The translations under genes were made by a program, and so were the position numbers. A stretch of 17,742 nucleotides of DNA from Dehalococcoidia bacterium. GTDB lineage: Bacteria; Chloroflexota; Dehalococcoidia; Tepidiformales; Tepidiformaceae. Each line of letters opens with the position of its first letter. Position 1 is the stretch's first letter. The stretch spans positions 1 to 17,742 of the forward strand of contig VXRS01000294.1 of the NCBI GenBank assembly GCA_009838385.1, read 5' to 3'. The notes under the pieces are model-generated. The model did no database searches, had not been told where the DNA came from, and worked only from the letters and a program-made list of their open reading frames with translations. This document shows positions 7,032 through 16,048 of this stretch, one piece after another.

Positions 7032-7392
7032 GCGCTACTGGGACGTGTACGTGCGCGACATGCTGACATGCTGCGAGAAGGTGACGACGTACGCGGCAGG
7101 GTCGGACCGCGCCGCGTTCTTCGCGAACGAACTCGTGTACGAGGCCGTGCTGTGGAACCTCACGGTGCTCGGCGAAGCCGCGCACAACGTCCCGGAAGGG
7201 GTTCAGGAGGCTCACGAGGAGATTCCGTGGCACGCGATCACCGGAATGCGGAACCGGATCGTGCACGGCTACGGGGCGATCGACGATGACACCGTATGGG
7301 CGGTCGTGAGCGAGGGCATCCCGGAGCTGGTGCCGCAACTGCGAGCGCTGCTCGGGGAGTCGAGCGACGAAGGATCGGCTGATGCCACGTAG
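7024..7392 (+). CDS. hepT: HEPN toxin, HepT-like (DUF86), predicted RNase
   Basis: A 122-residue all-helical protein of normal HepT length. R76-N-R-I-V-H81-G-Y83 is the RX4HXY motif that forms the composite RNase active site of HEPN dimers; the tyrosine is the residue modified by the cognate nucleotidyltransferase in studied HepT/MntA pairs. The helices EAVLWNLTVLGEAAHNVP and EIPWHAITGMRNR are typical of the DUF86 family. ATG at 7024 overlaps the upstream stop (7029-7031) and has its own strong GGAGG seven bases upstream, inside the MNT coding sequence. An earlier in-frame ATG at 6754 would add residues translated from the MNT region out of frame, so it is rejected. The gene overlaps the methylase start by 11 bases. 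Gene symbol by family only. Confidence 0.88.
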   Translation: MSERYWDVYVRDMLTCCEKVTTYAAGSDRAAFFANELVYEAVLWNLTVLGEAAHNVPEGVQEAHEEIPWHAITGMRNRIVHGYGAIDDDTVWAVVSEGIPELVPQLRALLGESSDEGSADAT

Positions 7393-10249
7393 GAAGCGCG
7401 ACAAGAAGCAGGTCGAGACGCTCGTCCACGACGAAGCGAAGCGCACCAACATCCCCACCGCCGAGTACAGCGCGGCTCTGGAGGACGACGACCGCAGCCC
7501 GATCGAGGTGGCCTACGAGCGCCGCAACCGCGACCTCGACCCGCAGCTCGTTTGGCGCGGCAAGGACGAGCAGGACCTCTCCAACCTCGTCGTGCAGGCG
7601 CCGCCACTGTACATCCAGGAGAAAGTCCACCCCAAGGTGCTCGTCGACGACCTGATGCGGCGCGCAGGCCAGGCCGAAGTCGACGCTGCCTCATCCGTCG
7701 AGGGGTTCCAGTTCGACCTGTTCTCCGATTTCAACGGGCTGCCGGAGGGGGCTGACCGCACGGACTTCTACGAGCACGACGCCAACTGGTCGAACCGCAT
7801 GATCCTCGGCGACAGCCTCCAGGTGATGGCCTCGCTGGCGGAGCGCGAGGGCTTGCGCGGCAAGGTGCAGTGCATCTACATCGACCCGCCTTACGGCATC
7901 AAGTTCAACTCGAACTTCCAGTGGTCGACGACGAGCCGCGACGTGCGGGATGGCAACGCTGCGCACATCACGCGCGAGCCGGAGCAAGTGAAAGCCTTCC
8001 GCGATACGTGGCGTGACGGCGTCCACTCCTACCTGTCGTACCTGCGGGACCGCCTTGAGATCGCTCGTGACCTACTCGCCGACTCCGGCTCGGTGTTCGT
8101 GCAGATCGGAGACGAGAACGTCCATCGCGTGAGGGCAGTAATGGACGAAGTCCTCGGGCCAGAGAACTTCTTGGGGCAGATCTCCACGAAGACTTCAGGC
8201 GGATCGACCGGGGAGTTCTTGCCTGGAGTAATCGACTATGTCCTCTGGTACGCCAAGGATAGGGGCGCGACGAAGCACCGCAGGGTCCTACGAAAGAAAG
8301 GGCTAGGCGACGCAAATGCGGGCAAGTACAACCGCGTACGCTTCCAAGACTCGGAAACGCGTCCCCTTAGTCAAGACGAGCGGCTCGGCAGAATAGCCAT
8401 ACCTGAAGCCGCGCGTGTTTACCGCCAAGACAACCTCACGAGTCAGAGCATCGGGCGAGAGAAGGGTGAGGGCGCGGCGTCATGGTTCGCAGTCCAGATT
8501 CGTGGGCACGAGGTGAAGCCTTCACTCAGGGTGCGCTGGAAGACGAACGAACAGGGGATGGGACGACTGCAGAGGGCTAATCGGGTTGAGCTTACAGGGC
8601 AGAGTCTGGCCTACGTGCGCTTCTTGGACGACTTTTCCGCAGCGAGCGAGACCAACCTGTGGGATGACATTGGCGGCGTGCAGAGTCGCGCCGACCCGAA
8701 GGTCTACGTTGTCCAGACATCGACTGGATTGATCCAGCGGTGCATCCTCATGGCAACGGACCCCGGCGACCTCGTGCTCGACCCGACTTGCGGAAGTGGC
8801 ACGACCGCCTACGTGGCCGAGCAATGGGGCCGCCGCTGGATCACCATCGACACATCCCGCGTCGCGCTCGCACTCGCGAGAGCCCGCATCATGGGCGCGC
8901 GCTACCCGTACTACCTGCTATCGGACAGCGTCGAGGGCAAGGCGAAGGAAGCCGAGATCGCACGCGCGGAAGCCGCAGACGGCTCGGCGTATGGCGACAT
9001 CCGGCAGGGATTCGTGTACGAGCGGGTGCCGCACATCCAGCTTCGGGACATCGCCAACAACGCCGAGATCGACGTCATCTGGGAGCGTTTCCAGGACGCG
9101 CTCGAACCGCTGCGCGCGCAGCTCAATGCCACGCTCGGCGAGGCGTGGGAGGAGTGGGAAATCCCCCGCGACGCTGATGGCGGGTGGCCCGCCGAAGCGC
9201 GCGAGTTGCACGAGCAGTGGTGGGAGCAGCGCGTCGCCCGACAGCGCGAGATCGACGCCTCGATCGCCGCGAAGGCGGACTTCGAGTACCTCTACGACAA
9301 GCCCTACATCGACAACCGCAAGGTGCGCGTCGCCGGTCCGTTCACCGTCGAGAGCCTCTCGCCTCACCGCGTCCTTGGCATCGACGAGGACGACGAGTTG
9401 ATCGACGGCGTCGCCGAAGCGCCCGACTCCTACGGTACGGCGCAGGACTTCGGCTCGATGGTCCTCGACCACCTGCGCACCGCTGGCGTCCAGCAGGCGC
9501 ACAGGGAGGACCGCATCGAGTTCTCCTCCGTCACCCCGTGGCCTGGCGAGATGGTCTGCGCCGAGGGCCGCTACGCCGAGGGCGGGGCAGGCGCGAACGG
9601 CGCGGGCGCCGAGAAGCGCGCTGGCATCTTCATCGGACCCGAGTTCGGCACCGTGTCGCGGCCGGACCTCGTCGAGGCCGCCCGCGAGGCCGCCGACGCG
9701 GGCTTCGATGCGCTCATCGCCTGCGCCTTCAACTACGAGGCGCACGCCACCGACTTCAACAAGCTCGGGCGCGTTCCGGTGCTCAAGGCGCGGATGAACG
9801 CCGACCTGCACATGGCCGACGACCTGAAGAACACCGGCAAGGGCAACCTTTTCGTCATCTTCGGCGAGCCGGACATCGACATCATCGACGCCTCAAGCGA
9901 CGAAGACTTGGAGCCGGGGCAGGTCAAGGTGCGCGTGAACGGCGTCGATGTCTTCCACCCGAACACCGGCGAGGTGCGCAGCGACGGTCCCGACGGCATC
10001 GCCTGCTGGTTCATCGACACCGACTACAACCAGGAGAGCTTCTTCGTCCGACACGCCTACTTCCTCGGCCAGAACGACCCCTATAAGGCGCTCAAGACCA
10101 CGCTCAAGGCCGAGATCAACGAAGAGGCGTGGGAGACCCTGCACAGCGACACCTCGCGCGCCTTCGACAGGCCCGCGTTCGGCCGCATCGCCGTCAAGGT
10201 CATCAACCACCTTGGCGACGAAGTGATGAAGGTGTTCCGAGTCGACTGA
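7382..10249 (+). CDS. Site-specific DNA methyltransferase (type III Mod-like, beta class, predicted N6-adenine)
   Basis: 955 residues; transfers a methyl group from S-adenosylmethionine to DNA and should protect the host from the partner restriction subunit. Motif order is that of beta-class enzymes: catalytic D168-P-P-Y171 in YIDPPYGIKFNSNFQ, then, about 300 residues later, the SAM-binding L-D-P-T-C-G-S-G-T-T (near 465-474). DPPY favours adenine. The segment between the motifs is the expected target recognition domain and is visibly less GC-rich than the rest. The N-terminus (IPTAEYSAALEDD, LDPQLVWRGKDEQD, LYIQEKVHPKVL) matches my memory of methylases paired with BPTD_3080-like Res proteins. 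About 480 residues follow motif I, with an unknown role. ATG at 7382 has AAGGA about 8 bases upstream and overlaps the toxin stop. The gene looks intact. Confidence 0.93.
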   Translation: MPRRKRDKKQVETLVHDEAKRTNIPTAEYSAALEDDDRSPIEVAYERRNRDLDPQLVWRGKDEQDLSNLVVQAPPLYIQEKVHPKVLVDDLMRRAGQAEVDAASSVEGFQFDLFSDFNGLPEGADRTDFYEHDANWSNRMILGDSLQVMASLAEREGLRGKVQCIYIDPPYGIKFNSNFQWSTTSRDVRDGNAAHITREPEQVKAFRDTWRDGVHSYLSYLRDRLEIARDLLADSGSVFVQIGDENVHRVRAVMDEVLGPENFLGQISTKTSGGSTGEFLPGVIDYVLWYAKDRGATKHRRVLRKKGLGDANAGKYNRVRFQDSETRPLSQDERLGRIAIPEAARVYRQDNLTSQSIGREKGEGAASWFAVQIRGHEVKPSLRVRWKTNEQGMGRLQRANRVELTGQSLAYVRFLDDFSAASETNLWDDIGGVQSRADPKVYVVQTSTGLIQRCILMATDPGDLVLDPTCGSGTTAYVAEQWGRRWITIDTSRVALALARARIMGARYPYYLLSDSVEGKAKEAEIARAEAADGSAYGDIRQGFVYERVPHIQLRDIANNAEIDVIWERFQDALEPLRAQLNATLGEAWEEWEIPRDADGGWPAEARELHEQWWEQRVARQREIDASIAAKADFEYLYDKPYIDNRKVRVAGPFTVESLSPHRVLGIDEDDELIDGVAEAPDSYGTAQDFGSMVLDHLRTAGVQQAHREDRIEFSSVTPWPGEMVCAEGRYAEGGAGANGAGAEKRAGIFIGPEFGTVSRPDLVEAAREAADAGFDALIACAFNYEAHATDFNKLGRVPVLKARMNADLHMADDLKNTGKGNLFVIFGEPDIDIIDASSDEDLEPGQVKVRVNGVDVFHPNTGEVRSDGPDGIACWFIDTDYNQESFFVRHAYFLGQNDPYKALKTTLKAEINEEAWETLHSDTSRAFDRPAFGRIAVKVINHLGDEVMKVFRVD

Positions 10250-10306
10250 CGCCGCTGGCTGGGGGGTTGGTGTCAGCGCCATTGACCCGCGCGACCGCGT
10301 GACATG
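10250..10306. other. Short convergent gap between methylase and NTPase genes
   Basis: 57 bases separate the two stop codons of convergent genes. I searched for a shared hairpin terminator and found no convincing stem; there is a run of G (GGGGGG) but no T or A tract. Confidence 0.5.
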
Positions 10307-13300
10307 TTAGCTGCTGATTCCGGCAATCCTCGTCGAGAGTTCCATGGCAGCAGGATTCTGCCTCTCGACCAGCTTGCGAAGAAGGCTCTGGAAGGCTGCG
10401 TTCAGTTCCTGGTTGGACTGGATTCGTTCCCGCTCCTCTGCCCATAGCTCCGCGAGCAGTGAAGCGACATCGTCCTCAGCTTGTCCGTCGGCGTATCGAT
10501 GGTCTCGCGGGAACCTGGACGCAAGTAGCGGAAACCCGTCCTCCAGCAGGACTCGGCCTGCCGGTGTTTGCAGGAAGCGAGCCCAGCGCGGTGGCGCATC
10601 GTAGTCGTCGAACCAATCATCGAGCCACTCCTTGAAGCGGACTTCCAGCTTTTCGACAACTGGACGGTGCCGAAGGTTCCACAGCGGGATTGACGTCCAG
10701 TCGAGTCCGAGCAGTGCAGCCCAGTTATCACCTGCGCCGTAACCCCCGACATCCCGACGCCACGCTTCTGACGAAGAAGCGAAGTCGAGCATCTCCGCCC
10801 ATATCTCGACAAAGGTCGCGGACACAGGCTCCGCTCGAAGTCCTTCAAGCACCCACGCGTGCAGGAAGGCCTCAACCCAGTAGTGCGCGTACGAGCCCAG
10901 TTCGAGGATGGGCTTCCAGAGCGTGCGTGCATCAGCAGCGTCATCCAGGTCGAGGAGCCAAGCTGGCAGCCCGTGAAGCAGCTGATACTCATGCTCGTAA
11001 GGCGTTCCTGCTGCTTCTTCCCGGTCCGCATCTACATCGCGGCGTACGCGGGCGACTAGGAGCTCCACACTCAGCTGGAGGTGCCGCAGCCAAGCACCCC
11101 GATCGTCATCGTTGAGGTCGTGCTGAGAGCGAACAAATCGCCAGTTGGCCCATAGCCGCTGGATGCTCATGGCGAGAGGCCCACCGTCACCATAGGTCGG
11201 CCGAGGAGTTGGATCGGGAATGGCCAGTGACAACCAGTCCGGCACTTCAGGATCGAGATCAGCTCGGACAAAGTCCTGAACGGCCTGGCGTCTGAACCCC
11301 TCGGCGTCTTCCTCGGCTAAGTCCCGAGACCCAAGAACGACCAGATGCTGTGTTCGCCGGAAATCCTCACCGAGAGCCTCGCGACGTTCGTGCATCCGTG
11401 CGATCAGTCGCGCTACCGGGTCGTGACGGAAGCCGAAGGCCACATCGGTGACAGCCTTACGCAGTTCTGGATCGTCGGGTTGATCGGCAAAGAGCACGAC
11501 CAGACCTTCGGCTGCGAAGCAGTCCCAGCGCCAGTCTCCGATACTGTCAGGCAGGTCTAGGGGCTGGCGCGGCGGGCTGGCTGCGAGAGCGCTCGTGATC
11601 GTCTCGCGACACCATGCGTACACGTCGCGATTCGCCCGGAGCCAGTTGCGAAAGCGCAGGAGGAGCAGCGCGGCGATCCCGCATGAGATGTCCTGAGGTG
11701 CGAACAGATCGTCAAGGTTCTCGGGAACGCCACCCTGAAGTCTCTCAACCACCTCTTCCCACTCCGCGTGCAGTTCACTCACGTCGTCTGCTGCACCGCT
11801 GTCGTCCGTGCTCTCATCGATTGCCTGCCGAAGCCGCCGGGGTGTTCCGAGCCAGAATTCCTGCTCTGCGTACCATGCATCGAATTCTTGATTCTTCGCG
11901 AGAAGTTCGTCAGGAGGATGGTATGACCAACTCTCTCCCTCTCGCGTCCAGTTTCCCCTATCAAACATCGCGATGAGGTGGTCGATGTACCCCGTGCGGC
12001 GCTCGGCGGGCAACGTAGCAAACGCCTTGGCAAGCTCGCCGAAGAACACGCCCTCAGACAGATCTTCGAGAAACAACTTCAACGCAAGGTCCGTGATGGT
12101 CCGCTTCCTATGGGGCATGTTGTGCCAGTCGTGCGCTGCCTCCTTGAGCACTTGGGGACGCAAGTGGAAGCCCCATAGCAGGTACTCGTGGTCCTGCGAC
12201 TTGTAAATCCTGTCCCACAGGTAAAGCTCGGGAACGGTGAGCAGGGGGCGCAGATCGGTCTTCGCCAGCTCGGGACGGTGGCAAAGCAGCGACGCAAGAA
12301 CTCCGATCATCGCCGCCGACGTGCTGTTACCCAAACAGTGGCGAATGACGCCAGAGATGTCGTTTCCCGCGTCAGATGAGTCGATCAGCCACTTCTCGAA
12401 AGCCATCAACGAACTCACGAGAACGCTCGGAACCCTTGGCTCACCGCGGTACCAGAACATCACGCCGGAATTTCCGTTCACGGCCCTCAGCCGTTCACCA
12501 ACGACAAATTCGACTGCCGTGTGCGGTCTGCCAGCATCCTCATCGAGCGCCACCCAGCGGTCAGTGGCCACGTCGACGGCCTCAGCGAGAGCCTGAGCCG
12601 CTGCCATCGGGTCGATCTGAAAGAAGCGCAAGAACGGCCCCTCGTTGTAGAGCCTATCTCTGCTTTCGGTATCCCTGATGCCAAGTGCGCCGCCCATACC
12701 CGTTGAGAATTCGTCATCGACCTCCTCCGGGGCGAGGCACGCCAGCAGCGTGGATTGCGCGAGGCGTGGGCGAGACGACATTACGGGGGCCAGTCCATCA
12801 CGGGAGAGGCACACTTCACGGAAGTCCTTCTCAACGATGACTCCCTTCGTCGAACCGCCCAACTGGCCAGGGAAGGGAGTCCGCACCTCGATCTCGTGAT
12901 GCAGCAGGCGCTCGGTCACCTCGGCAACTTCCCCCGGGAGTTCGTTCACCGAGGCAAGCAGTGCTCTCCAGGCCAAGCGCCTGAACTCGCTCTCCTGCCA
13001 CCAGCGGTCCCCCAGGCGTTCAATCATCCGAGTAGCGCTCGCTATCGCAATGCTAGCCGCCTCGTCCCGCCCTGCGCCGGGAAACCCGACTGGTATCTCT
13101 CTGAGCCAGAGGTCGACGACGCGCAGCAAACCGGTCCCGGCGAGCTCGATGGCGTCCTCAAGGTGCATCGACAAGACTCGTAGGACAGGGATCCATAGCG
13201 GCCAGTACGGAATCGGGAATGCTGCGCGTAGATGGACGGCAAGGGCTGGATCCTCGTCTTCAATCGAAGCACTAACCCGAGGGTCAGTCATCGTGGCCGC

Positions 13301-15277
13301 GTGGAGAAACCGTGCGAGGAAGCGCCTGAGCGACACACCGCCATTCTCAATGAGCACATCCCAGGCGCGTTCCAGCGATCCTTCTGGGTCAGCCGAGAAC
13401 AGCAGAGCCTCCAGAAACTGGTCACGCATGAGGGCAGGCTGCGCCGCGAGGCGCTGGAGCTCGTCGAGCCACGTCTCCGGGTCGTTGTCGATGAGTCGGA
13501 GTGCATAGAGGCGAATCGCGCGATGCCAAACCGGGGAGTTCAGGCGGGGTTCGAGATAGGCCACCAGGTCCGCTTCGTGGCTGAGCAAAATCTTGAGGCG
13601 GACCCAGTCGCCATAGAGCTCGTGCTCGAACCGTATTCGGCCCTGCCACTGAACGAGCAGACCATCCCGCTCGAGATCGTCGATGTAGTCCGGCCGGCCT
13701 ATTGAGTCGAGCGCGAGGTCAGCCACAACTCGGTCTGCCGTAGCTTCGGCAATCGACATGGCTGTCTGCTCTCGTCCAGCTCGCCGTTCACCCAGGCCGC
13801 GGACTATCGCGTCCGAGAACAGCTCCGCGACGTCAGACTCATTCGACACCGCGCTCCCGAGCGATGCGGCCACTCCTGATCGGGCTACTACGTCCAGCAT
13901 CTTGAGGTTCCTGAAGACGCTCGTCACGCGGCTCTGGACGGCCACGCGAAGTAGGTGCGGCATGTGTATTAGGAGCTCATTGATCTCCGTGTCTTGCAGC
14001 GGAGACACCGTGACCTCGGACCAAGCTGCGCTGGCATTCCGGTTTTCGAGTTCAGCTCCGATCCGTTGCCACTCATGAGTCTGGGCAGTGATCACGACGC
14101 GAGCATCCGAGTCGTCTGCGCCCCGAATCCCTCGGATCAGTTCGGCGAGAGCCACGAAGGCCTCGGTTTGGAACTCGCGGTCCAGCCCATCCACGACGAT
14201 CGCCACAGGCGCAGCGTGTGCTCGTACAAGCTCGGGCATCCGAACCCCGAGGAGGCTCCCGTCGACCGCCGCCGCACAGTCGCGCGCGTTCAGCCAAACC
14301 GCATCTTGCCCGGCTGCTGCGAGCCACGCCTTCGCAACTGCTGTCTTCCCACATCCGGCGACCCCGTGCAGAAGCACCAGCCGCTCTGACGCGTTCTGGA
14401 TTGCGTCGACGAACTCTCGACACGAAAGATGGCCATCCACGCCAACGTGTTCCCTGACCGCCTCCAGGCTTCGGCGAGTCATGTTCCTCGCCGCCGCCCA
14501 CGCCAGCTCGTGCGGTGGGAAATCCCGGAGCGCAAAGTCTTTGGTCCTCTTGAGAACGGTGGAGCGATCGAGTGACCCTCCGGCCCGCCTTGTCTCCGCG
14601 CTCAGTCGCAGAAGACGGTTCCAGAGTTTCTCGTGCTCCGCGGGGTCGGCGAGGGCCGAGCCGCACCACTCGAGTGCTCGAAACATCGCCGGACGAGAGT
14701 CTCCTCCGAAGTCAAGGTCGAAGACCCGCATGTGGGCCAAGAGTTCCTCAGGTGATGCTTCGTCATCGACCGATTCCTCAGGCGGGTATCGCAAGCTCTC
14801 CCAGAGCGTCCGTTGCGGATTTGAGAGACCCACCAAGGATGCCGCCACCTCACCGGGTTGCCGCGTAGTCACCAACTCCCGCAGTCTCTGGTAAGCGTCC
14901 CGAGCTCGCTGCGACATGGTGGGAGTCGCGAGCGCGACGATGTCGTGCTGAGGACGGAAGTGTCCATCCTGGCTTCGGAGGTCCAACCATGCGCGACGTA
15001 CGAAGTCAGGGTCGGCCGTGGCGCCAGCGAACTGCCGTCCGCTCTTCGCGGAGATGCCGATCCTGCGTAGCTCACCGCTGGAGCTCTCGAATGTGACGAG
15101 AAGATCGTCAAGGGCCCACCCGAGGGAGGCGGTCTGGAAGTCGAGCCGCACAATGCGACCAGTCACCCCTTCGACCGCCGTGGCTCCCGTGAGCATCGCG
15201 GCGGTGAAGTACGCGCCGACCTCGTCCTCGTAGACGTAACCGGCACCGCCGGTGGCTGTAGGTGGACTTACTCCCAT
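10307..15277 (-). CDS. Giant P-loop NTPase with nuclease-like N-terminus; candidate antiviral STAND (Avs-like) protein
   Basis: 1656 residues, uninterrupted. N-terminal domain (about 10-130): GGAGYVYEDEVGAYF, then L-D-F-Q-T, W-A-L-D57-D58-L-L-V, then I-S-A-K78-S. This spacing of Glu, Asp and Lys resembles PD-(D/E)XK effector domains of the Cap4/Mrr kind, although the position before Lys reads S-x-K instead of E/Q-x-K. NTPase: Walker A G305-V-A-G-C-G-K-T312; Walker B I-V-V-D363-G-L-D366; ARVVITAQTHEW at 392-403. The remaining 1200 residues are Leu/Trp/Asp/Glu-rich, probably helical repeats, the usual sensor of STAND proteins. Effector, STAND, then a long sensor is the layout of Avs antiphage proteins. 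The gene is lower in GC than its neighbours (48 and 63 percent in two lines counted). ATG at 15277 has only a distant GGGAGAG. The DNA-defence role is inference. Confidence 0.75.
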   Translation of the reverse strand: MGVSPPTATGGAGYVYEDEVGAYFTAAMLTGATAVEGVTGRIVRLDFQTASLGWALDDLLVTFESSSGELRRIGISAKSGRQFAGATADPDFVRRAWLDLRSQDGHFRPQHDIVALATPTMSQRARDAYQRLRELVTTRQPGEVAASLVGLSNPQRTLWESLRYPPEESVDDEASPEELLAHMRVFDLDFGGDSRPAMFRALEWCGSALADPAEHEKLWNRLLRLSAETRRAGGSLDRSTVLKRTKDFALRDFPPHELAWAAARNMTRRSLEAVREHVGVDGHLSCREFVDAIQNASERLVLLHGVAGCGKTAVAKAWLAAAGQDAVWLNARDCAAAVDGSLLGVRMPELVRAHAAPVAIVVDGLDREFQTEAFVALAELIRGIRGADDSDARVVITAQTHEWQRIGAELENRNASAAWSEVTVSPLQDTEINELLIHMPHLLRVAVQSRVTSVFRNLKMLDVVARSGVAASLGSAVSNESDVAELFSDAIVRGLGERRAGREQTAMSIAEATADRVVADLALDSIGRPDYIDDLERDGLLVQWQGRIRFEHELYGDWVRLKILLSHEADLVAYLEPRLNSPVWHRAIRLYALRLIDNDPETWLDELQRLAAQPALMRDQFLEALLFSADPEGSLERAWDVLIENGGVSLRRFLARFLHAATMTDPRVSASIEDEDPALAVHLRAAFPIPYWPLWIPVLRVLSMHLEDAIELAGTGLLRVVDLWLREIPVGFPGAGRDEAASIAIASATRMIERLGDRWWQESEFRRLAWRALLASVNELPGEVAEVTERLLHHEIEVRTPFPGQLGGSTKGVIVEKDFREVCLSRDGLAPVMSSRPRLAQSTLLACLAPEEVDDEFSTGMGGALGIRDTESRDRLYNEGPFLRFFQIDPMAAAQALAEAVDVATDRWVALDEDAGRPHTAVEFVVGERLRAVNGNSGVMFWYRGEPRVPSVLVSSLMAFEKWLIDSSDAGNDISGVIRHCLGNSTSAAMIGVLASLLCHRPELAKTDLRPLLTVPELYLWDRIYKSQDHEYLLWGFHLRPQVLKEAAHDWHNMPHRKRTITDLALKLFLEDLSEGVFFGELAKAFATLPAERRTGYIDHLIAMFDRGNWTREGESWSYHPPDELLAKNQEFDAWYAEQEFWLGTPRRLRQAIDESTDDSGAADDVSELHAEWEEVVERLQGGVPENLDDLFAPQDISCGIAALLLLRFRNWLRANRDVYAWCRETITSALAASPPRQPLDLPDSIGDWRWDCFAAEGLVVLFADQPDDPELRKAVTDVAFGFRHDPVARLIARMHERREALGEDFRRTQHLVVLGSRDLAEEDAEGFRRQAVQDFVRADLDPEVPDWLSLAIPDPTPRPTYGDGGPLAMSIQRLWANWRFVRSQHDLNDDDRGAWLRHLQLSVELLVARVRRDVDADREEAAGTPYEHEYQLLHGLPAWLLDLDDAADARTLWKPILELGSYAHYWVEAFLHAWVLEGLRAEPVSATFVEIWAEMLDFASSSEAWRRDVGGYGAGDNWAALLGLDWTSIPLWNLRHRPVVEKLEVRFKEWLDDWFDDYDAPPRWARFLQTPAGRVLLEDGFPLLASRFPRDHRYADGQAEDDVASLLAELWAEERERIQSNQELNAAFQSLLRKLVERQNPAAMELSTRIAGISS

Positions 15278-15585
15278 GTCGTCGGAATCGCTCTCCCAAC
15301 TTCGGATTCACGTGCAGCACTTGGCGAAGGAGGTCCGCTTGACTAGCCAGCCGTGCTCACCGGTCGTCGGGACGTTGGCGCGGCACCTAGGACAGTCTAG
15401 CCGGTCGGGTGCGTTCTGCCCCTCGATCAGTTGGGGTCGACCGAGGAAAGTGCTGCAAAGCGATCGGAGCAGCGCACGACGCTATAGCCCCACCATCAAC
15501 TCGAAGGTGCGCAGTACAGTATTCTTTGGCCAGTCGGGGCGAGCGCGGCCGGGCGTCGCCTCCGCCGGGATCGGGAGGGGCCGGC
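15278..15585. other. Intergenic region upstream of the NTPase gene, no gene seen
   Basis: About 308 bases between the start of the NTPase gene and the stop of the HTH regulator, both on the minus strand. It must hold the NTPase promoter unless the gene reads through from the regulator. The best -10 match on the minus strand is TAGACT (15399 down to 15394), without a -35 at normal distance. An 8-base palindrome GCTATAGC (15481-15488) and AT-rich TACAGTATT (15515-15523) stand out in the GC-rich background and could be regulatory. No RNA gene or coding frame is convincing. Confidence 0.4.
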
Positions 15586-15966
15586 TCAGGAGCGGACGCG
15601 CTTGCGCCGCTCCGAGCGAACGAAGCGGATGTAGTTGCGGATGGACGCGATGTCCTCCGCCGGGAGGCCGCGCACGGCGTTGCGGAACTCGGCCTCCGCC
15701 TCCCGGAGCAGCTCCGCCTCGGCCTGGTCGCGCCCTTCCAGCTCGGCGACGCTCGTCGCGCAGCGGGAGGCGATCTCGAGCAGGTTGGCGCGCCCGGGCC
15801 TCATGCGCCCCGCCTCCCAGCACCAGACGGTGTGGGGACGGACGCCGACGAGCTCGCCGAGGCGCTTCTGGGTGAGGCCGGCCTGGGTGCGCGCCTCGCG
15901 GATGCGCGCGCCGAGTTCGCGGTGGCGGTAGCCGGAGCCAGCGGTCACGGCCTGCTCCTCCCCCAT
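15586..15966 (-). CDS. XRE-family HTH transcriptional regulator
   Basis: 126 residues from the ATG at 15966; a GTG at 15972 would add two. The HTH lies in the N-terminal half: ELGARIREARTQAGLTQKRL, then GELVGVRPHTVWCWEAGRMRP, a textbook Cro/CI domain with the T-Q-x-x-L-x-x-x-x-G-V pattern. Residues after about 75 (AELEGRDQAEAELL, then LPAEDIASIRNYIRFVRSERR) form charged helices, probably for dimerisation. No ribosome-binding site precedes either start. A GATACT -10 box sits at 15980-15975, so transcription should begin about at the ATG and the message may be leaderless. It is divergent from the solute-binding lipoprotein with a symmetric palindrome in between, so it probably controls both genes. 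Ligand and target are unknown. Confidence 0.85.
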   Translation of the reverse strand: MGEEQAVTAGSGYRHRELGARIREARTQAGLTQKRLGELVGVRPHTVWCWEAGRMRPGRANLLEIASRCATSVAELEGRDQAEAELLREAEAEFRNAVRGLPAEDIASIRNYIRFVRSERRKRVRS

Positions 15967-15973
15967 GCGCACA

Positions 15974-16013
15974 CAGTATCGAGCATCGCGGCGCCGCGCT
16001 CGGCCCTATACTG
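15974..16013. promoter_or_regulatory. Symmetric divergent promoter with central 12-bp palindrome
   Basis: CAGTAT (15974-15979) and ATACTG (16008-16013) are mirror copies that contain the two outward-facing -10 boxes: GATACT for the HTH gene on the minus strand, TATACT (16007-16012) for the lipoprotein gene on the plus strand. Between them lies the perfect palindrome CGCGGCGCCGCG (15987-15998), centred within a base or two of the same axis. It would overlap or abut both -35 regions. This is the layout expected for a repressor that shuts both promoters. Confidence 0.5.
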
Positions 16014-16048
16014 CGTCGCGCGGGGCGCTCCCCCGGAACGGCTGACCC

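Noticed and set aside
6754..7392. Longer HepT starting at ATG 6754
   Set aside because: The extra 90 residues are the out-of-frame translation of the MNT domain. The GGAGG and overlap at 7024, and the family length, support the shorter protein.
8918..10086. Open frames of about 300 codons on both strands over the methylase C-terminus
   Set aside because: They are shadows of the methylase gene, with compositional bias and no recognisable domains or start signals.
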